From Amycolatopsis coloradensis (GTDB taxonomy: Bacteria; Actinomycetota; Actinomycetes; Mycobacteriales; Pseudonocardiaceae), in assembly GCF_037997115.1 (NCBI RefSeq), contig NZ_CP150484.1, forward strand, positions 6,267,347 to 6,322,810: 55,464 nucleotides of DNA. The letters run 5' to 3'. Positions 1-9,652 of the stretch are shown here, in pieces. Under the pieces are notes generated by a model. That model made no database searches, had not been told where the DNA came from, and saw only the letters and a list, made by a program, of their open reading frames with translations. How positions within the stretch are numbered: the stretch's first letter is position 1; every line of letters begins with the position of its first letter. The translations under genes and the position numbers were made by a program.

Positions 1-449
1 CACGTCGGGCCTGAGCGGGCCGGCGATGACGAACGTGCAGGCGCTGGCGAGCCGAGCTTTGCTCATTGAGACCCGACGCCCACCGGCAACCTTGTCGCGT
101 TCGCTTCCCTCCACCTTGCCGCCCGTTGGTCCCCCCGTTACCTTTTTCGTGACTCCTGGTTGAGGGGCTCGTGGTCGCCAGGCCCGGCATGACTTATGCC
201 CCCAGTCGCGTTCATGATCCGGGGGTGGTGTCACTGGGTTTGGTGGCATCGAGGGACCGCTGATAGGGACACGGCCGCCTCAAGGTAGGTCTCGTCGCAG
301 GCGTGGCCGCCGGCCTTTGATGCTCGACTGGTGACCGTGCTCGACGGACGGAAGATACCTTCGATGACGGCCCCCATGACCGCGCACTGCTGGCCGCGGA
401 CAGATGATTCTTGCATTCTGATGTCAGGTTGCCGACGAAGGAGTTCGCA
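1..449. other. No gene recognised at the left edge
   Basis: I find no convincing coding region. The open frames here on both strands lack family resemblance and ribosome-binding sites. The last bases (438-443, AAGGAG) are the Shine-Dalgarno site of the next gene. Part of this stretch may be eroded gene sequence, but nothing identifiable remains. Confidence 0.4.
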
Positions 450-1703
450 ATGTCTCTGTCGCGTCGAACACTGCTCGGCTCAGCCCTCGCCGCACCCGCT
501 TTCGGCTTGCTGCCCGCCACCGCCCAAACCGCCTATCCACTCGGTGACGTCGTCGGCAAGGTTACTGTCGGCTATCAGGGTTGGTTCGCCTGCCGGGGTG
601 ATCACTCTCCCATCGATGGCTGGTGGCATTGGAGCGACGACTGGAGTCGACCGCCATCTCCATCCCTCAGTTCGGTCAAGTCGTGGCCCGACGTGCGCGA
701 CTACGTCGACACCTATCAGACCGCGTTCCCGAACCTGGGCGATGGCCGGCCCGCCACGCTGTTCTCCAACTATGACAGCCAAACCGTGGATATCCACTTC
801 CAATGGATGCGTGAAAACGGCTGCGACACGGCGGCTCTTCAACGCTTCAACCCGACCGGAGGTGAGGGCCCCATCCGGGATGCCGTCACCGCGCACGTAC
901 GGTCGGCCGCCGAGACCACGGGTCGAATGTTCTACATCATGTATGACGTGACCAACTGGACGAACATGCAGTCGGAGATCAAGACCGACTGGCTGACGAA
1001 GATGTCGGCCTACACCTCGTCCTCGGCTTACGCGCAGCAGAACGGCAAGCCGGTCGTCGGCATCTGGGGATTCGGGTTCAACGATCCCGCCCGCCCGTGG
1101 GGGCCTGAACCCTGCCAGGACGTCGTGAACTGGTTCAGGGCGCGAGGCTGCTACGTGATGGGCGGTGTACCGACACACTGGCGCACCGAGATCGAGGATT
1201 CCCGGCCCGGTTTCGGCGGTGTCTACCGGTCGTTCGACATGCTGTCGCCGTGGATGGTCGGCCGGATCGGCACAGTCGCCGATTCGGACCGTTTCCACAC
1301 CGCCGTGAACGTGCCTGACCAGGCCGAATGCGATGCCCACGGCATCGACTACCAGCCGTGTGTGCTGCCCGGCGATCTCAATCAGCGCCAGCGCGTACAC
1401 GGTGACTTCATGTGGCGCCAGTTCTACAACATGGTCCGGCTCGGAGCGCAAGGCATCTACATCTCGATGTTCGACGAGTACAACGAGGGCAACCAAATCG
1501 CCAAGACCGCGGAGACTTCGGCTGACGTTCCCGCGGGTTCGGGTTATCTCGCTCTCGACGAAGACGGGACTCGCTGCTCCGCCGACTACTACCTGCGGCT
1601 CACCGCGGACGGCGGCCGCATGCTCAAGGGACAACACCCCTTGAGCCCCACCAGGCCGACACTTCCGACGGCCGAGTCGCAATCGTCGTTCGGCCCGGCG
1701 TAG
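450..1703 (+). CDS. Tat-exported glycoside hydrolase family 71/99-like protein
   Basis: The predicted protein has 417 residues. The chosen ATG at 450 has AAGGAG six bases upstream (438-443). An in-frame ATG at 411 would add 13 residues before the signal peptide and has no such site. Residues 3-25 form a twin-arginine signal (SRRTLLGSALAAPAFG followed by a small-residue cleavage region). The mature part begins with a GYQGWF-type motif and is rich in Trp and Asp/Glu, as in the actinobacterial GH71/99-like 'xylosidase' family with a TIM-barrel fold. The segment around ISMFDEYNEGNQ probably carries catalytic or substrate-binding acids. Its role is probably extracellular polysaccharide degradation. 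The substrate cannot be read from sequence. It stands alone, followed by about 850 bp without a clear gene. Confidence 0.8.
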   Translation: MSLSRRTLLGSALAAPAFGLLPATAQTAYPLGDVVGKVTVGYQGWFACRGDHSPIDGWWHWSDDWSRPPSPSLSSVKSWPDVRDYVDTYQTAFPNLGDGRPATLFSNYDSQTVDIHFQWMRENGCDTAALQRFNPTGGEGPIRDAVTAHVRSAAETTGRMFYIMYDVTNWTNMQSEIKTDWLTKMSAYTSSSAYAQQNGKPVVGIWGFGFNDPARPWGPEPCQDVVNWFRARGCYVMGGVPTHWRTEIEDSRPGFGGVYRSFDMLSPWMVGRIGTVADSDRFHTAVNVPDQAECDAHGIDYQPCVLPGDLNQRQRVHGDFMWRQFYNMVRLGAQGIYISMFDEYNEGNQIAKTAETSADVPAGSGYLALDEDGTRCSADYYLRLTADGGRMLKGQHPLSPTRPTLPTAESQSSFGPA

Positions 1704-1888
1704 ATCAGCATCGACGGCACTACCCTCCGCCCGGTTTGTTCGCCGCTACACGGCGCGCGCCTCGTCCCGGAGAGCACGGCGCAAGCAAGCACGGCGATCC
1801 CGGAGGGCTGCTGTCGTCGATCACCTAGATGTTGCGGCCTGCGTGGTCCACGGGACATTCGGCAGCGCCTCTAGTACCCCAAACACGA

Positions 1889-1918
1889 AGAAGCCCAGGC
1901 AGCGTGGCCTGGGCTTCT
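1889..1918 (-). terminator. 12-bp perfect hairpin, terminator-like
   Basis: AGAAGCCCAGGC (1889-1900) pairs perfectly with GCCTGGGCTTCT (1907-1918) around a 6-nt loop. Read on the minus strand the stem is followed by TCGTGTTT, a weak U-rich tail. It sits immediately 3' of the tRNA-like 3' end at 1919-1949, as expected for a tRNA terminator. Confidence 0.6.
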
Positions 1919-1949
1919 GCTCCCCTAATTGGATTCGAACCGAGAACCC
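1919..1949 (-). other. tRNA 3'-end-like remnant
   Basis: On the minus strand the sequence reads like a T-arm and acceptor end: a GGTTCGAATCC core, then CAATTA, then GGGGAGC, directly followed by the terminator hairpin. The T-stem does not pair well, and no matching 5' half (acceptor, D-arm, anticodon arm) is found upstream on that strand. It therefore looks like a tRNA 3'-end fragment. Such fragments are typical of attachment sites left by integrative elements that use tRNA 3' ends, or of decayed tRNA genes. No second copy was noticed in the window. Confidence 0.4.
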
Positions 1950-2060
1950 GCCACCAGAACCCAACGACAAGGATCACGAGACGACGCTGGGCCGGCCAGC
2001 GCTGGTGGCGCGAACAGCCCCAGGCCCGCTGACAGACCGGGGCATCGGGAAGGTCCCGGA

Positions 2061-2097
2061 GGGGGCGTTTAGGCTCATGGGAGCGTCGAACGCCCCC
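2061..2097. repeat. 9-bp GC-rich inverted repeat
   Basis: GGGGGCGTT (2061-2069) pairs perfectly with AACGCCCCC (2089-2097) around a 19-nt loop. It lies in a gene-free stretch and could be a transcription stop or a dispersed intergenic repeat unit. Confidence 0.45.
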
Positions 2098-2555
2098 TTC
2101 GCCATACCAGCTGTTTGTGCTGGTGAGGACCGGTTGCGACCGAACGTCCAGCGGTCCGGGAGCGGCCCAGAAAATCCACGATGGACAGTCCGACGGCCGG
2201 TTGACGACCCGAGCTGAACTGCTCAAACGAGAGTCTGGCTCTCACCAACTGCCGGTCATGGCGATGCGATGGTTTACCTGCGGCAGATGTGGGGCGGAGA
2301 ACCCTCGCTGGGACAGCGGTGGCGTTTCCACGCTTCCACGGCCGTCGCATCGGTGTAGTCGATGTCGACCGGGGCCGGATCCGTGAACACAGTGCGCAAC
2401 CGAGCGATCGTCGACCTGTCGGGCGCGAGTGAAATACCGATTCGGAAGTGGTTCGCAAACGAAGCCGCGAGAGCGGGACCGGCGTGAAGCGCACCCCCAG
2501 CGCGTTTCACGCCGCCCTCGCCCTCCCTGCCGGTCGGCGGCACCGGCCGAGGAGT

Positions 2556-5500
2556 TCAGGATGCCTGTCGACGTGAACGAGAGACATCCGGAGCACTGCC
2601 TACATCGCCACCGGCCATGACCAACGCGTCGGCGACGCCTGCTCGGGATGTGACGCCGAGCTTGGCGATGATGTGCTCGACATGGTGCTCGACGGTCCGG
2701 GTACTCAGGTACAGATTCGCGGCGATCTGCCTGCTGGTCATCCCCGTGACCAGCAGGTTGGCGACCTCTTTCTCCCGGGGGGTCAGCGCGGCCGGCCCGA
2801 CGGCATCGCGAGGATTACGTTGTCCGGTAACGCCGCGTGGCACCCGACGACCCAGCCTGCGCAGTTCGCGAACGGCTCGCTCCCGCAGTCCGCCTGCGCC
2901 GCAGCGGGCGAACAAGACGCGAGCCTGTTCCAGTTCGTCCAGGGCGCGGGACCGTTCTCCAGCGGCGGCGGTCGCTGTGCCGGCGACCAGCCAGGCTCGG
3001 CCCGCGTCGAGCGGATTACCGCCCTTGGTGAATTCCGCGGCAGCCGTCCGGGCCGTCGTGCTGGCGCGTGCCGGGTCGCTGCAGGCGTACAGCACTCTGG
3101 CGCGGGCCAGTCGCGCGAACGCCCTGCGACCCGGCAGCGCTACCAGGCTGGTGGCCGCTGCTTCGGCGCGCTCCGCCCATTGTCCGCCCTCCGCCGTACG
3201 CCCCAAGGCCAGGGCGGCGGTTGTGAAGAACTCGAACCAGGCTGGCCGACGCGCCGGATCCACCAACGATAGCTCCGGGCTGCTACCGGCGATGTCCAGA
3301 ATGGACGAACACCCGCCGGGGTCGCCGGCCATCAAGTGGGCGTGTGCGAGGAACTTGGCAGTCCACAGTGACAGCCAGTCGCCAGGTGGTTCGGCGAGGC
3401 GGCACGCTTCGCGCCCCGAACGCAGGGCCTGCTCGACCTCTCCAGTCAACGCCATCACCCGGCACCGCATCGCGAGCGCGAACGCGCGCAACCACGGGCT
3501 ACGCACCAACAATGCCGCTTCTTCAGCGTCGACGAAACAGTCTTTCGCCTGCGTCAACAGCCCCTGCGATAGCAACACATTGCCACAACCGACGAGCAGC
3601 CCGGTCAGCAGAGAGTTTTGACCGGTGGCCCGGGCCAGCGCGAGGCCGCGTTCGATATGCCGCCTTGCCGTGTCACAGCGTTCCAGATCGCACTCCGCCC
3701 AACCGAGCCATGCCACGCTGTCCAGCCGCTGCGCCAGCTCGCCGTCGGTCAGTCCGTCGACCAGCAGAGCCGCATAGTCAAGATGCTCCAGCGCAGCTGG
3801 AATGTCCTCAGCGAGATAGTCGGCATAGGCCCCGAAACTGGCGGCGGTCGCCCGTGCGGGGCGATCTTCATGGCGACAGGCGAGCATGTGAGCGGTGCCC
3901 GCCCACCTACGAGCATCGGCGACGTCGCCACGGCGGAGGCTCGCCTCCGCCAGTCCGAGCTTCAGCGCCGTCGCGGCGCCATCCTCTACCTGTGGCAACC
4001 CGCGAAGCTCCGCCAGCAGCAGAGCTCGTGCCTCGGCGTGCCGACCCAGGAGGTGTTCGAGCGCGGCGCAGAACGAGACCGCCCGGACCCGCCGATCCGC
4101 CGCCGTGCGCGGCAGCAGCCGCAACACCTCATGCAGGACATCCCGAGCCGCCAGCAACTGGCCGCTGATCCCCAGGAACCTCGCCATGTCCATGGTCAAC
4201 TCCAGGCGACGCATGTCGCCCTCGCCCTCATCGGGCAACAACCTCAGCGCCACGGACAGCCAATGCGCGGCATCGGCCGGTGCCCGGCCGGCTACCGCCG
4301 TGGCGGCAGCCACCAACACCGCGATCGCCTTGTCATTCCCGGGAAGCGCCGCATGCTCGACATGGGGCGCACGCCGTACCACCGAAGCCGCCCGCTCCTC
4401 CAGGGTGTTCCACACCCTGGCATGAGCTTGTACCAGCCAACCAGCGCCGGCGTCCTCGTATGCGGCAGCGCGCACTATCGGATGGCGGTATGAAAAACGG
4501 CCCGGGTCAGCCGATTGGACGAGATCACGGGCGACCAGTTCGTCTAGAGCCAGGCCGGCCTCCTGACGACTCAGTCCCGCGACCGCGGCCACGAGATCAG
4601 GCTCGAAGGGATCACCGGCCACAGCGGACGCGTGGGCCATCAAGCGGACCCGTTCAGGCAACATCGCCAGTTCGGCTTGCAGACTCGCGCGAACGACGGA
4701 GGGAACACCATCGAGCGACAACACACTGCTTCGTGATCGGGCAGTCGGCGGAGCACTCGGCCGCTGCTTCGTCCCCGCCACCGAAGGCAACCACTCCTTG
4801 GGCGCACGGGCCAGCGCTTCCAAGTAGAACGGGTTGCCGCCACTGGCCTGGTGCAGGACCTGGCACCGGGCCAGGTCGACATCGGGACCGAGGAAGTCGA
4901 CGACTTCGTCAAGGCTGAGCGGACGGACCTCGATCCGGCGAACCACCCCACCCCGCGTGGCTTGAGTGAGCACGGCGGCGAGCCGGGCAGGTCGTTGTCG
5001 GGGACGGTAGGCAAGTACCAGCACTACGGGCCCGCATGGCGGGTGGCGCAGCAGATATCCCAGCAGCTCGAACGATGCGGCATCTCCCCAATGCAGATCG
5101 TCGAGGGCGAGGACCAGCCCGGACGGAGACGCCAGATGCTCCAGCAGGGCCCGTATCGCCAAGTGCAACCTGTGACGCTCGACCCCGAGGACCATGCGCT
5201 CGTGCCCGGCCTCCCCGCAGTCCCGCGGCACTGAAACATCCGGAAACACCATCGCGAGTTCACGCACCAGTTCCGTCCCGAGCCCAGCGAGCTCCGATGG
5301 GTCAAGCGAGGCCACACGGTCACCCAACGCATCCAGAAATACCCCGAAGGAATTGTGGCGTTCCAGTTCCGTGGCATGACCGGCCAGCACCATCCAACCC
5401 TGACGCCCCGCCTCCGCCCGCACCTCACCCAACAGCCTGGACTTGCCGATACCCGGCTCGCCCACGAGCTCGATCACTCGGGCCACCTTGTCGCGCGAAC

Positions 5501-5591
5501 GATCAAGCACGTGCTCGAGCAGCCTTAGCTCTCGCTCCCGCCCCACCAGACGACGGGCACTGTCCCCGGGTACTACGCCATAACCACGCAT
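2556..5591 (-). CDS. LAL-type (large ATP-binding) LuxR family transcriptional regulator
   Basis: This is a 1011-residue regulator. The N-terminus has an AAA/STAND ATPase with Walker A GEPGIGKS at about residues 44-51 and a Walker B-like LVLALDDLHWGD further on. A long alpha-helical TPR-like region follows. The C-terminal LuxR helix-turn-helix covers about the last 65 residues (LTPREKEVANLL, TSRQIAANLYLSTRTVEHHV). Length and layout match the LAL/MalT-like family, which usually activates nearby secondary metabolism or sugar genes after binding ATP and a ligand. The nearest neighbours give no clear target. GGGGAAGGG precedes the ATG at 5591. A large inverted repeat at 5669-5716, between this gene and the divergent gene at 5806, may belong to its control region. 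Confidence 0.88.
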   Translation of the reverse strand: MRGYGVVPGDSARRLVGRERELRLLEHVLDRSRDKVARVIELVGEPGIGKSRLLGEVRAEAGRQGWMVLAGHATELERHNSFGVFLDALGDRVASLDPSELAGLGTELVRELAMVFPDVSVPRDCGEAGHERMVLGVERHRLHLAIRALLEHLASPSGLVLALDDLHWGDAASFELLGYLLRHPPCGPVVLVLAYRPRQRPARLAAVLTQATRGGVVRRIEVRPLSLDEVVDFLGPDVDLARCQVLHQASGGNPFYLEALARAPKEWLPSVAGTKQRPSAPPTARSRSSVLSLDGVPSVVRASLQAELAMLPERVRLMAHASAVAGDPFEPDLVAAVAGLSRQEAGLALDELVARDLVQSADPGRFSYRHPIVRAAAYEDAGAGWLVQAHARVWNTLEERAASVVRRAPHVEHAALPGNDKAIAVLVAAATAVAGRAPADAAHWLSVALRLLPDEGEGDMRRLELTMDMARFLGISGQLLAARDVLHEVLRLLPRTAADRRVRAVSFCAALEHLLGRHAEARALLLAELRGLPQVEDGAATALKLGLAEASLRRGDVADARRWAGTAHMLACRHEDRPARATAASFGAYADYLAEDIPAALEHLDYAALLVDGLTDGELAQRLDSVAWLGWAECDLERCDTARRHIERGLALARATGQNSLLTGLLVGCGNVLLSQGLLTQAKDCFVDAEEAALLVRSPWLRAFALAMRCRVMALTGEVEQALRSGREACRLAEPPGDWLSLWTAKFLAHAHLMAGDPGGCSSILDIAGSSPELSLVDPARRPAWFEFFTTAALALGRTAEGGQWAERAEAAATSLVALPGRRAFARLARARVLYACSDPARASTTARTAAAEFTKGGNPLDAGRAWLVAGTATAAAGERSRALDELEQARVLFARCGAGGLRERAVRELRRLGRRVPRGVTGQRNPRDAVGPAALTPREKEVANLLVTGMTSRQIAANLYLSTRTVEHHVEHIIAKLGVTSRAGVADALVMAGGDVGSAPDVSRSRRQAS

Positions 5592-5668
5592 GCCCTTCCC
5601 CGATTCTTTGTCGAGAGCGATCCTTGCTCGCTCCAGCTGTGATCGCCTCGCAGTTCAATCCCCCTGAG

Positions 5669-5716
5669 CTGTGGCTCGGCTGCACGACGGCTGCGAGCCG
5701 TGCAACCGAGCCACAG
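5669..5716. repeat. 48-bp imperfect palindrome in a divergent intergenic region
   Basis: CTGTGGCTCGG (5669-5679) is the exact reverse complement of 5706-5716. Inside it TGCA (5681-5684) pairs with 5701-5704, and CGGCT (5688-5692) pairs with AGCCG (5696-5700) around a GCG loop. In total 20 of the pairable positions match. It lies between the start of the LAL regulator (minus, 5591) and the small gene at 5806 (plus), so it could be an operator, a cruciform or an RNA hairpin in either leader. Confidence 0.6.
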
Positions 5717-5805
5717 CCAGTTGCTGTTCCCATGACGGCAAACAGCTCGGACCACTCCTCCGAGTCCTGCCTGTGAAGGACCATTCCCGCAAAAGGAACA
5801 CGATC

Positions 5806-6105
5806 GTGTCTGCTGTCACCGCGCCGACTCTGGCGCTTTCCCATCGCGAACTGGCCATGCTCCGCGCCGTCGCCGCAGGCCGCGCCGAAATGACCGCCAG
5901 CCGGGAACCCGATCTCTTCGTCGACGGACTGTCGTGCTGCGATCAGAGCGCATCCCGTCAACTCGCGCATACCGGCCTCATACGCGCCGCCACACCGACC
6001 GGACCGGGCCGCCGTGTTCCGGCCGAACTCACCGAGCCAGGTCGCATTCTCCTGATCGGAATGAACGACACTCGAAGCAACCACCTGGCAGCTCATGATC
6101 AGTGA
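5806..6105 (+). CDS. Small winged-helix-like actinobacterial protein
   Basis: The predicted protein has 99 residues from a GTG at 5806, preceded by AAAAGGAA about 8 bases upstream. Its body (LSHRELAMLRAVAAGRAEM, EPDLFVDGLSCCDQ, GRRVPAELTEPGRILL) matches a recurrent actinobacterial small-protein pattern. In that pattern helical segments with a paired Cys motif precede a wing-like GRRV segment, suggesting a compact nucleic-acid-binding fold. I know no experimentally described member. The gene is divergent from the LAL regulator and precedes the SARP-like gene, so a regulatory role is plausible but inferred. The frame is open upstream to 5671, but that extension would run through the inverted repeat and lacks a start signal. 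Confidence 0.6.
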   Translation: MSAVTAPTLALSHRELAMLRAVAAGRAEMTASREPDLFVDGLSCCDQSASRQLAHTGLIRAATPTGPGRRVPAELTEPGRILLIGMNDTRSNHLAAHDQ

Positions 6106-6473
6106 CACTGCGAAGTGAGCTCAGCATGGAATAGCGTCTGTTCAGGGCGACGCGGGCATTTCGCCCCTACCAGACGGTATTGGAGATTGGCATGGAGTCC
6201 CGGTAGATGAGTTCTCGCCCGCAAGATCCATGACCTGCGCGGATGACATTTTCGGCAAGCGCAGGCCTCCAACATAGAGACATCATCGGCGCCTCCGGCA
6301 ACGCAAAAGCCTGCGCCATTGGCGAGTTTGTGCCATTGTCGGCGACTTCACGACATCTTGCCTCGCTATTGAATCGACTTTCAGTTCATCTTGACCCAAG
6401 AATTTCCGATAGTGTGGAGATCTCCGGGACAGCTGGACTGCCGGATTCTGGGGCTAGCCGTGTGGAGCGCGTG

Positions 6474-9400
6474 ATGTCAGCGAATATTGATATTCGGCTG
6501 TTGGGGCCGCTGGAGATGGCTGCGTCGCGTGTTCCGGTGGTGCTGCACGGGCCTGTTCAACGCACCCTGGTGGCTCGGCTGGGGATACGGCCTGGTGAGA
6601 CTGTGTCGCGGGAGGCGCTGGTCGACGCCCTGTGGGGGGAGTCGCCTCCGCCGACGTCCACGAAGACACTGCACAGCCACCTCGCACGCTTGCGGCATCA
6701 GTTGCAGAACGCGGGTTTGGCCGGGTTGATCGCCGCCCGGGGGCCTGGCTATGCGCTGCTCGCCCCGGCCGAGGCGGCCGACGTGGTTCGTTTCGAGGCT
6801 ATGGTCTATCGGGGTCGGGATACGCTGGCAAGGGGTGCGACGGAGACCGCCGTGGAGTTGCTGCGCCAGGCGTTGGCGCTGTGGCGGGGTGACCCGTTGG
6901 TCGAGTGTCGGCAGGGAGAGTGGGTGCGTGCCGAAACGGCCCACCTGACCGAGGCCCGGCTGGGCGCCACCGAATACTTGATCAGTGCCCGGCTGACACT
7001 GGGTGAGCATGTCCAACTCGTTGGCGAGTTGGAGCCGTTAGTGATCCGGTACCCGTTCCGGGAGCAGTTGTGGGAACTGCTCATGCTGGCGCTGTATCGG
7101 TCGGGTCGCCAAGCTGACGCACTCGCGGCCTTTCAACGTGCCCGGACCGCGTTAGTCGACGAATTAGGGATCGAACCGGGGCGTGAGTTGCGTCGGCTGG
7201 AGGCGGCGATACTGGCGGCCGATCCCACTCTTGATCTCGAGGCCTCTCAGCGGACGACAACCGATGCGCCGGTCTGGCGCCGGTTGCCGGTGCCGCTGAC
7301 CAGCCTGATCGACCGTGAGGCGGACAAGGCCGCGCTGGGGCGACTCCTGGCTGGGCGACGCCTCGTGACGCTCATCGGCCCAGGTGGCTGTGGCAAGACG
7401 CGTCTGGCCACAGCCGTGGCCGCAGAACACCCTGATCCGGTGTGTTTCGTTGACCTGACCCCGCTTACCGAGCCGGAGCTCGTGCCGCAGGCGGTCGCCG
7501 ACGCCTTCGGCCTGCGCGCACAGCCTGCTGGCCGTGGCGCGGTGGAGAGCATTGTCGATCAGCTGCGCGATCATGCCCTGCTGTTGGTCCTGGACAACTG
7601 TGAGCATCTGGTCGATGCCTGCGCACACCTGGTCGATGCACTGCTGCCCGCTTGTCCCGGGATGCGGGTGCTGGCCACCAGCCGGGAGACGCTGCGCTTG
7701 CCCGGGGAAACGGTACACACGCTGCAGCCTTTGGCCACTCCCGACCCCGAAGCCGTCCCCGCGTACAACAAGCTTCTCCGCTATGACTCGGTACGGCTCT
7801 TCGTGGAGCGTACGCGGGACGCCGGTGGCCAGATCGGTACCGACGTGGCTACCGCGCGCGCTGGCCACGATCTGCGCTCAATTGGACGGGCTGCCGCTCG
7901 CCCTCGAACTAGCCGCCGCCCGCACCGCGGCACTGCCGGTGCCGCGGATCGCCGAGCAACTCAAGGACTGCTTCCCCGCGCTCTGCTCGGGCAGTCGCAC
8001 CGCCCGACCACAGCATCGCGCCCTGCGCACGGCGATCCAGTGGAGCTACGACCTGCTCGACCGTGACGAGCGTGCCCTCTTCCGGCGGCTGGCCACGTTC
8101 GTCGGCGGGTTCAATCTGCCCGGCGTCGAGGCACTGTGGCCCCACCCCGACGCGGTCGAACTGCTGGGACGGCTGGTCGACAAGTCACTGGTGGTCAGGG
8201 AGCGCGGAAGTGCCCGTTACCGCATGTTGGACACGATCCACCGGTTCGCGACGGAGCAATTCGCCGACGACGAGAAGTGCGCCGACGGGCAGCAGCGGCA
8301 TGCAGAGTTTCACTTGGCACTGGCCGAGCAGGCGCAGGAACACCTCGACGGGGCCGACGCCGTGGAATGGCTTGATCGGCTGGCTGCGGAACATGAGAAC
8401 TTCCGGGCAGCGATGGCGTGGGCCGTCGCCCAGCCCGACTCGACCCTGGCCCTGCGATTGTCCGGCGCCCTGACCCGCTACTGCCAACTCCGCGGGCATT
8501 ACCGGGACGGGCGAAGATGGCTGGCCGCGGCGCTGGCCCGAGGTGCGCACGCCCGCATGACACTGCGGGGCAACGCGTTGTACGGCTCGGCAGCGCTCAC
8601 CTTTCTGCAGTGCGACTACGACGCGGCGGTGCCGCAGGCCAAGCAGGCGATGGCCGTGTACGAGTCGCTGAACGACCTGGAAGGCGTGGCGCGCACCCGC
8701 TCGCTGCTCGGTTCCATCTGCCGAGAGCAAGCCGATTACCCACGGGCACTGGAATTCCACCGCTGCGCGCTGGACACCTTCCGCAAGGCAGGCGACGCCC
8801 GCGGCATCGCCAAGGCCTTGCAGCTGTCCGCCTTCTCCGCCTGGCTGCAGGGCGATTTCGACCCAGCCCAACTGTGGGCGCAAGAAAGCCTGCACCGAAT
8901 GCGGCACTTGGGCGACGAAGAAGGCACCGCCAGCGCACTCCTGCACCTGGGCGCGGTCGCCCACTACCGAGGTGACCAGGCGCGGGCGCTCCGGCTGCTG
9001 AGCAAAGCCCGTCAGACGTCCGAACGGACCGGCTGTCAGGAGGTCATCGCGTGGGCACTCAACCTGCTGGGCCTGGTTCACCATGCAACCGACCCGGCCG
9101 GCGCCACCGCGCTACTCCAGGAGAGCCTCGCCGTACACCGAAAGCTGGGCGACCGCTGGCGGATGGCCAGCGTGCTGGAAGCGCTCGCCGCGATCGCGTG
9201 CGACGAGCGCCACTGGGAGCACGCAACCCAACTGCTGGACGAGGCCGCTGCCCTGCGGGCGGCGATCAACGGCCCGGTGCCGCCGTGCGAACGCCCCAGC
9301 CACGAACGCACCCACGCCACGCTCGCCGCCGCAGAGCAGATCGACGCGTCTCCGCCGCTGACCCGAACATCGAACTCGAGCGGGGCAGGCATCAGGACCC

Positions 9401-9489
9401 GGCGGGGCGTAGTGGAACCGGGTGCTGCCGTGCGTTGTGGTCAGACAACGAGTTCGAGGGCGGCCTTGAAACCCAGGTCTTCGAGTTGA
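6474..9489 (+). pseudogene. SARP/AfsR-type regulator (BTAD + NB-ARC + TPR) with a frameshift
   Basis: Two reading frames together encode one SARP-family regulator of about 1,000 residues. The first part, from ATG 6474 (or GTG 6462), has an OmpR-like winged helix (IDIRLLGPLEM, TSTKTLHSHLARLRHQL), a bacterial transcriptional activation domain and an NB-ARC-type ATPase with GPGGCGKT at about residues 302-309 and LLLVLDNCEH. At 7853-7861 (CGCGCGCGC) the frame breaks. Two more bases would restore the expected ATARALATIC-x-x-LDGLPLALELAAART sequence, which continues in the other frame to 9489 with TPR repeats. The remainder is undamaged, so this is either a recent loss by dinucleotide slippage or a sequencing error. 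If intact it would be a pathway-specific activator. No biosynthetic cluster is visible next to it. Confidence 0.8.
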
Positions 9490-9625
9490 TGGACGTGGTG
9501 CGTTTCTCATGTTCGGGCGTCACGCGCAGGGTGCAGAAGTCCGAGCCGAGGTCGGCGAAGCGGGCACCGGGGATCCGACAGCCCGATCGTGCGACACGCG
9601 TTTGATCGAGGACCCCGAACATGAC
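9441..9625 (-). pseudogene. Transposase C-terminal remnant (family uncertain)
   Basis: On the minus strand, one frame gives PGARFADLGSDFCTLRVTPE and the adjacent frame continues HHVHQLEDLGFKAALELVV before a TGA at 9443-9441. The combined order (DLG-x-D-F, basic region, H-x-x-QLE-x-LGF) is the familiar C-terminal tail of a class of actinobacterial insertion-sequence transposases, possibly IS110-like. Only about 55 residues remain, split by a frameshift, and no start or terminal repeats are seen. It abuts the end of the SARP-like gene. Confidence 0.45.
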
Positions 9626-9652
9626 CACCCGAGACCTGCTCTTATAGCCGTC

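Larger units (their letters stand above)
1704..2555. other. Gene-poor stretch with hairpins and degraded sequence
   Basis: This 850-bp gap contains a degenerate tRNA-like 3' end with a strong hairpin and a second 9-bp hairpin, listed separately. Short open frames exist on both strands. One on the minus strand (about 2274-2543) has a protein-like stretch (FRIGISLAPDRSTIARLRTV) and may be the tail of an eroded gene, but it has no ribosome-binding site or assignable family. I see no intact gene. Confidence 0.4.

Noticed and set aside
480..1682. 400-codon open frame on the minus strand
   Set aside because: It is exactly antisense to the GH71/99-like gene, is Arg/Gly/Ala-rich without a domain, and arises from the GC-biased third positions of the real gene.
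6391..6419. TTGACC as -35 of a promoter for the SARP-like gene
   Set aside because: No acceptable -10 hexamer at 16-19 bp spacing.
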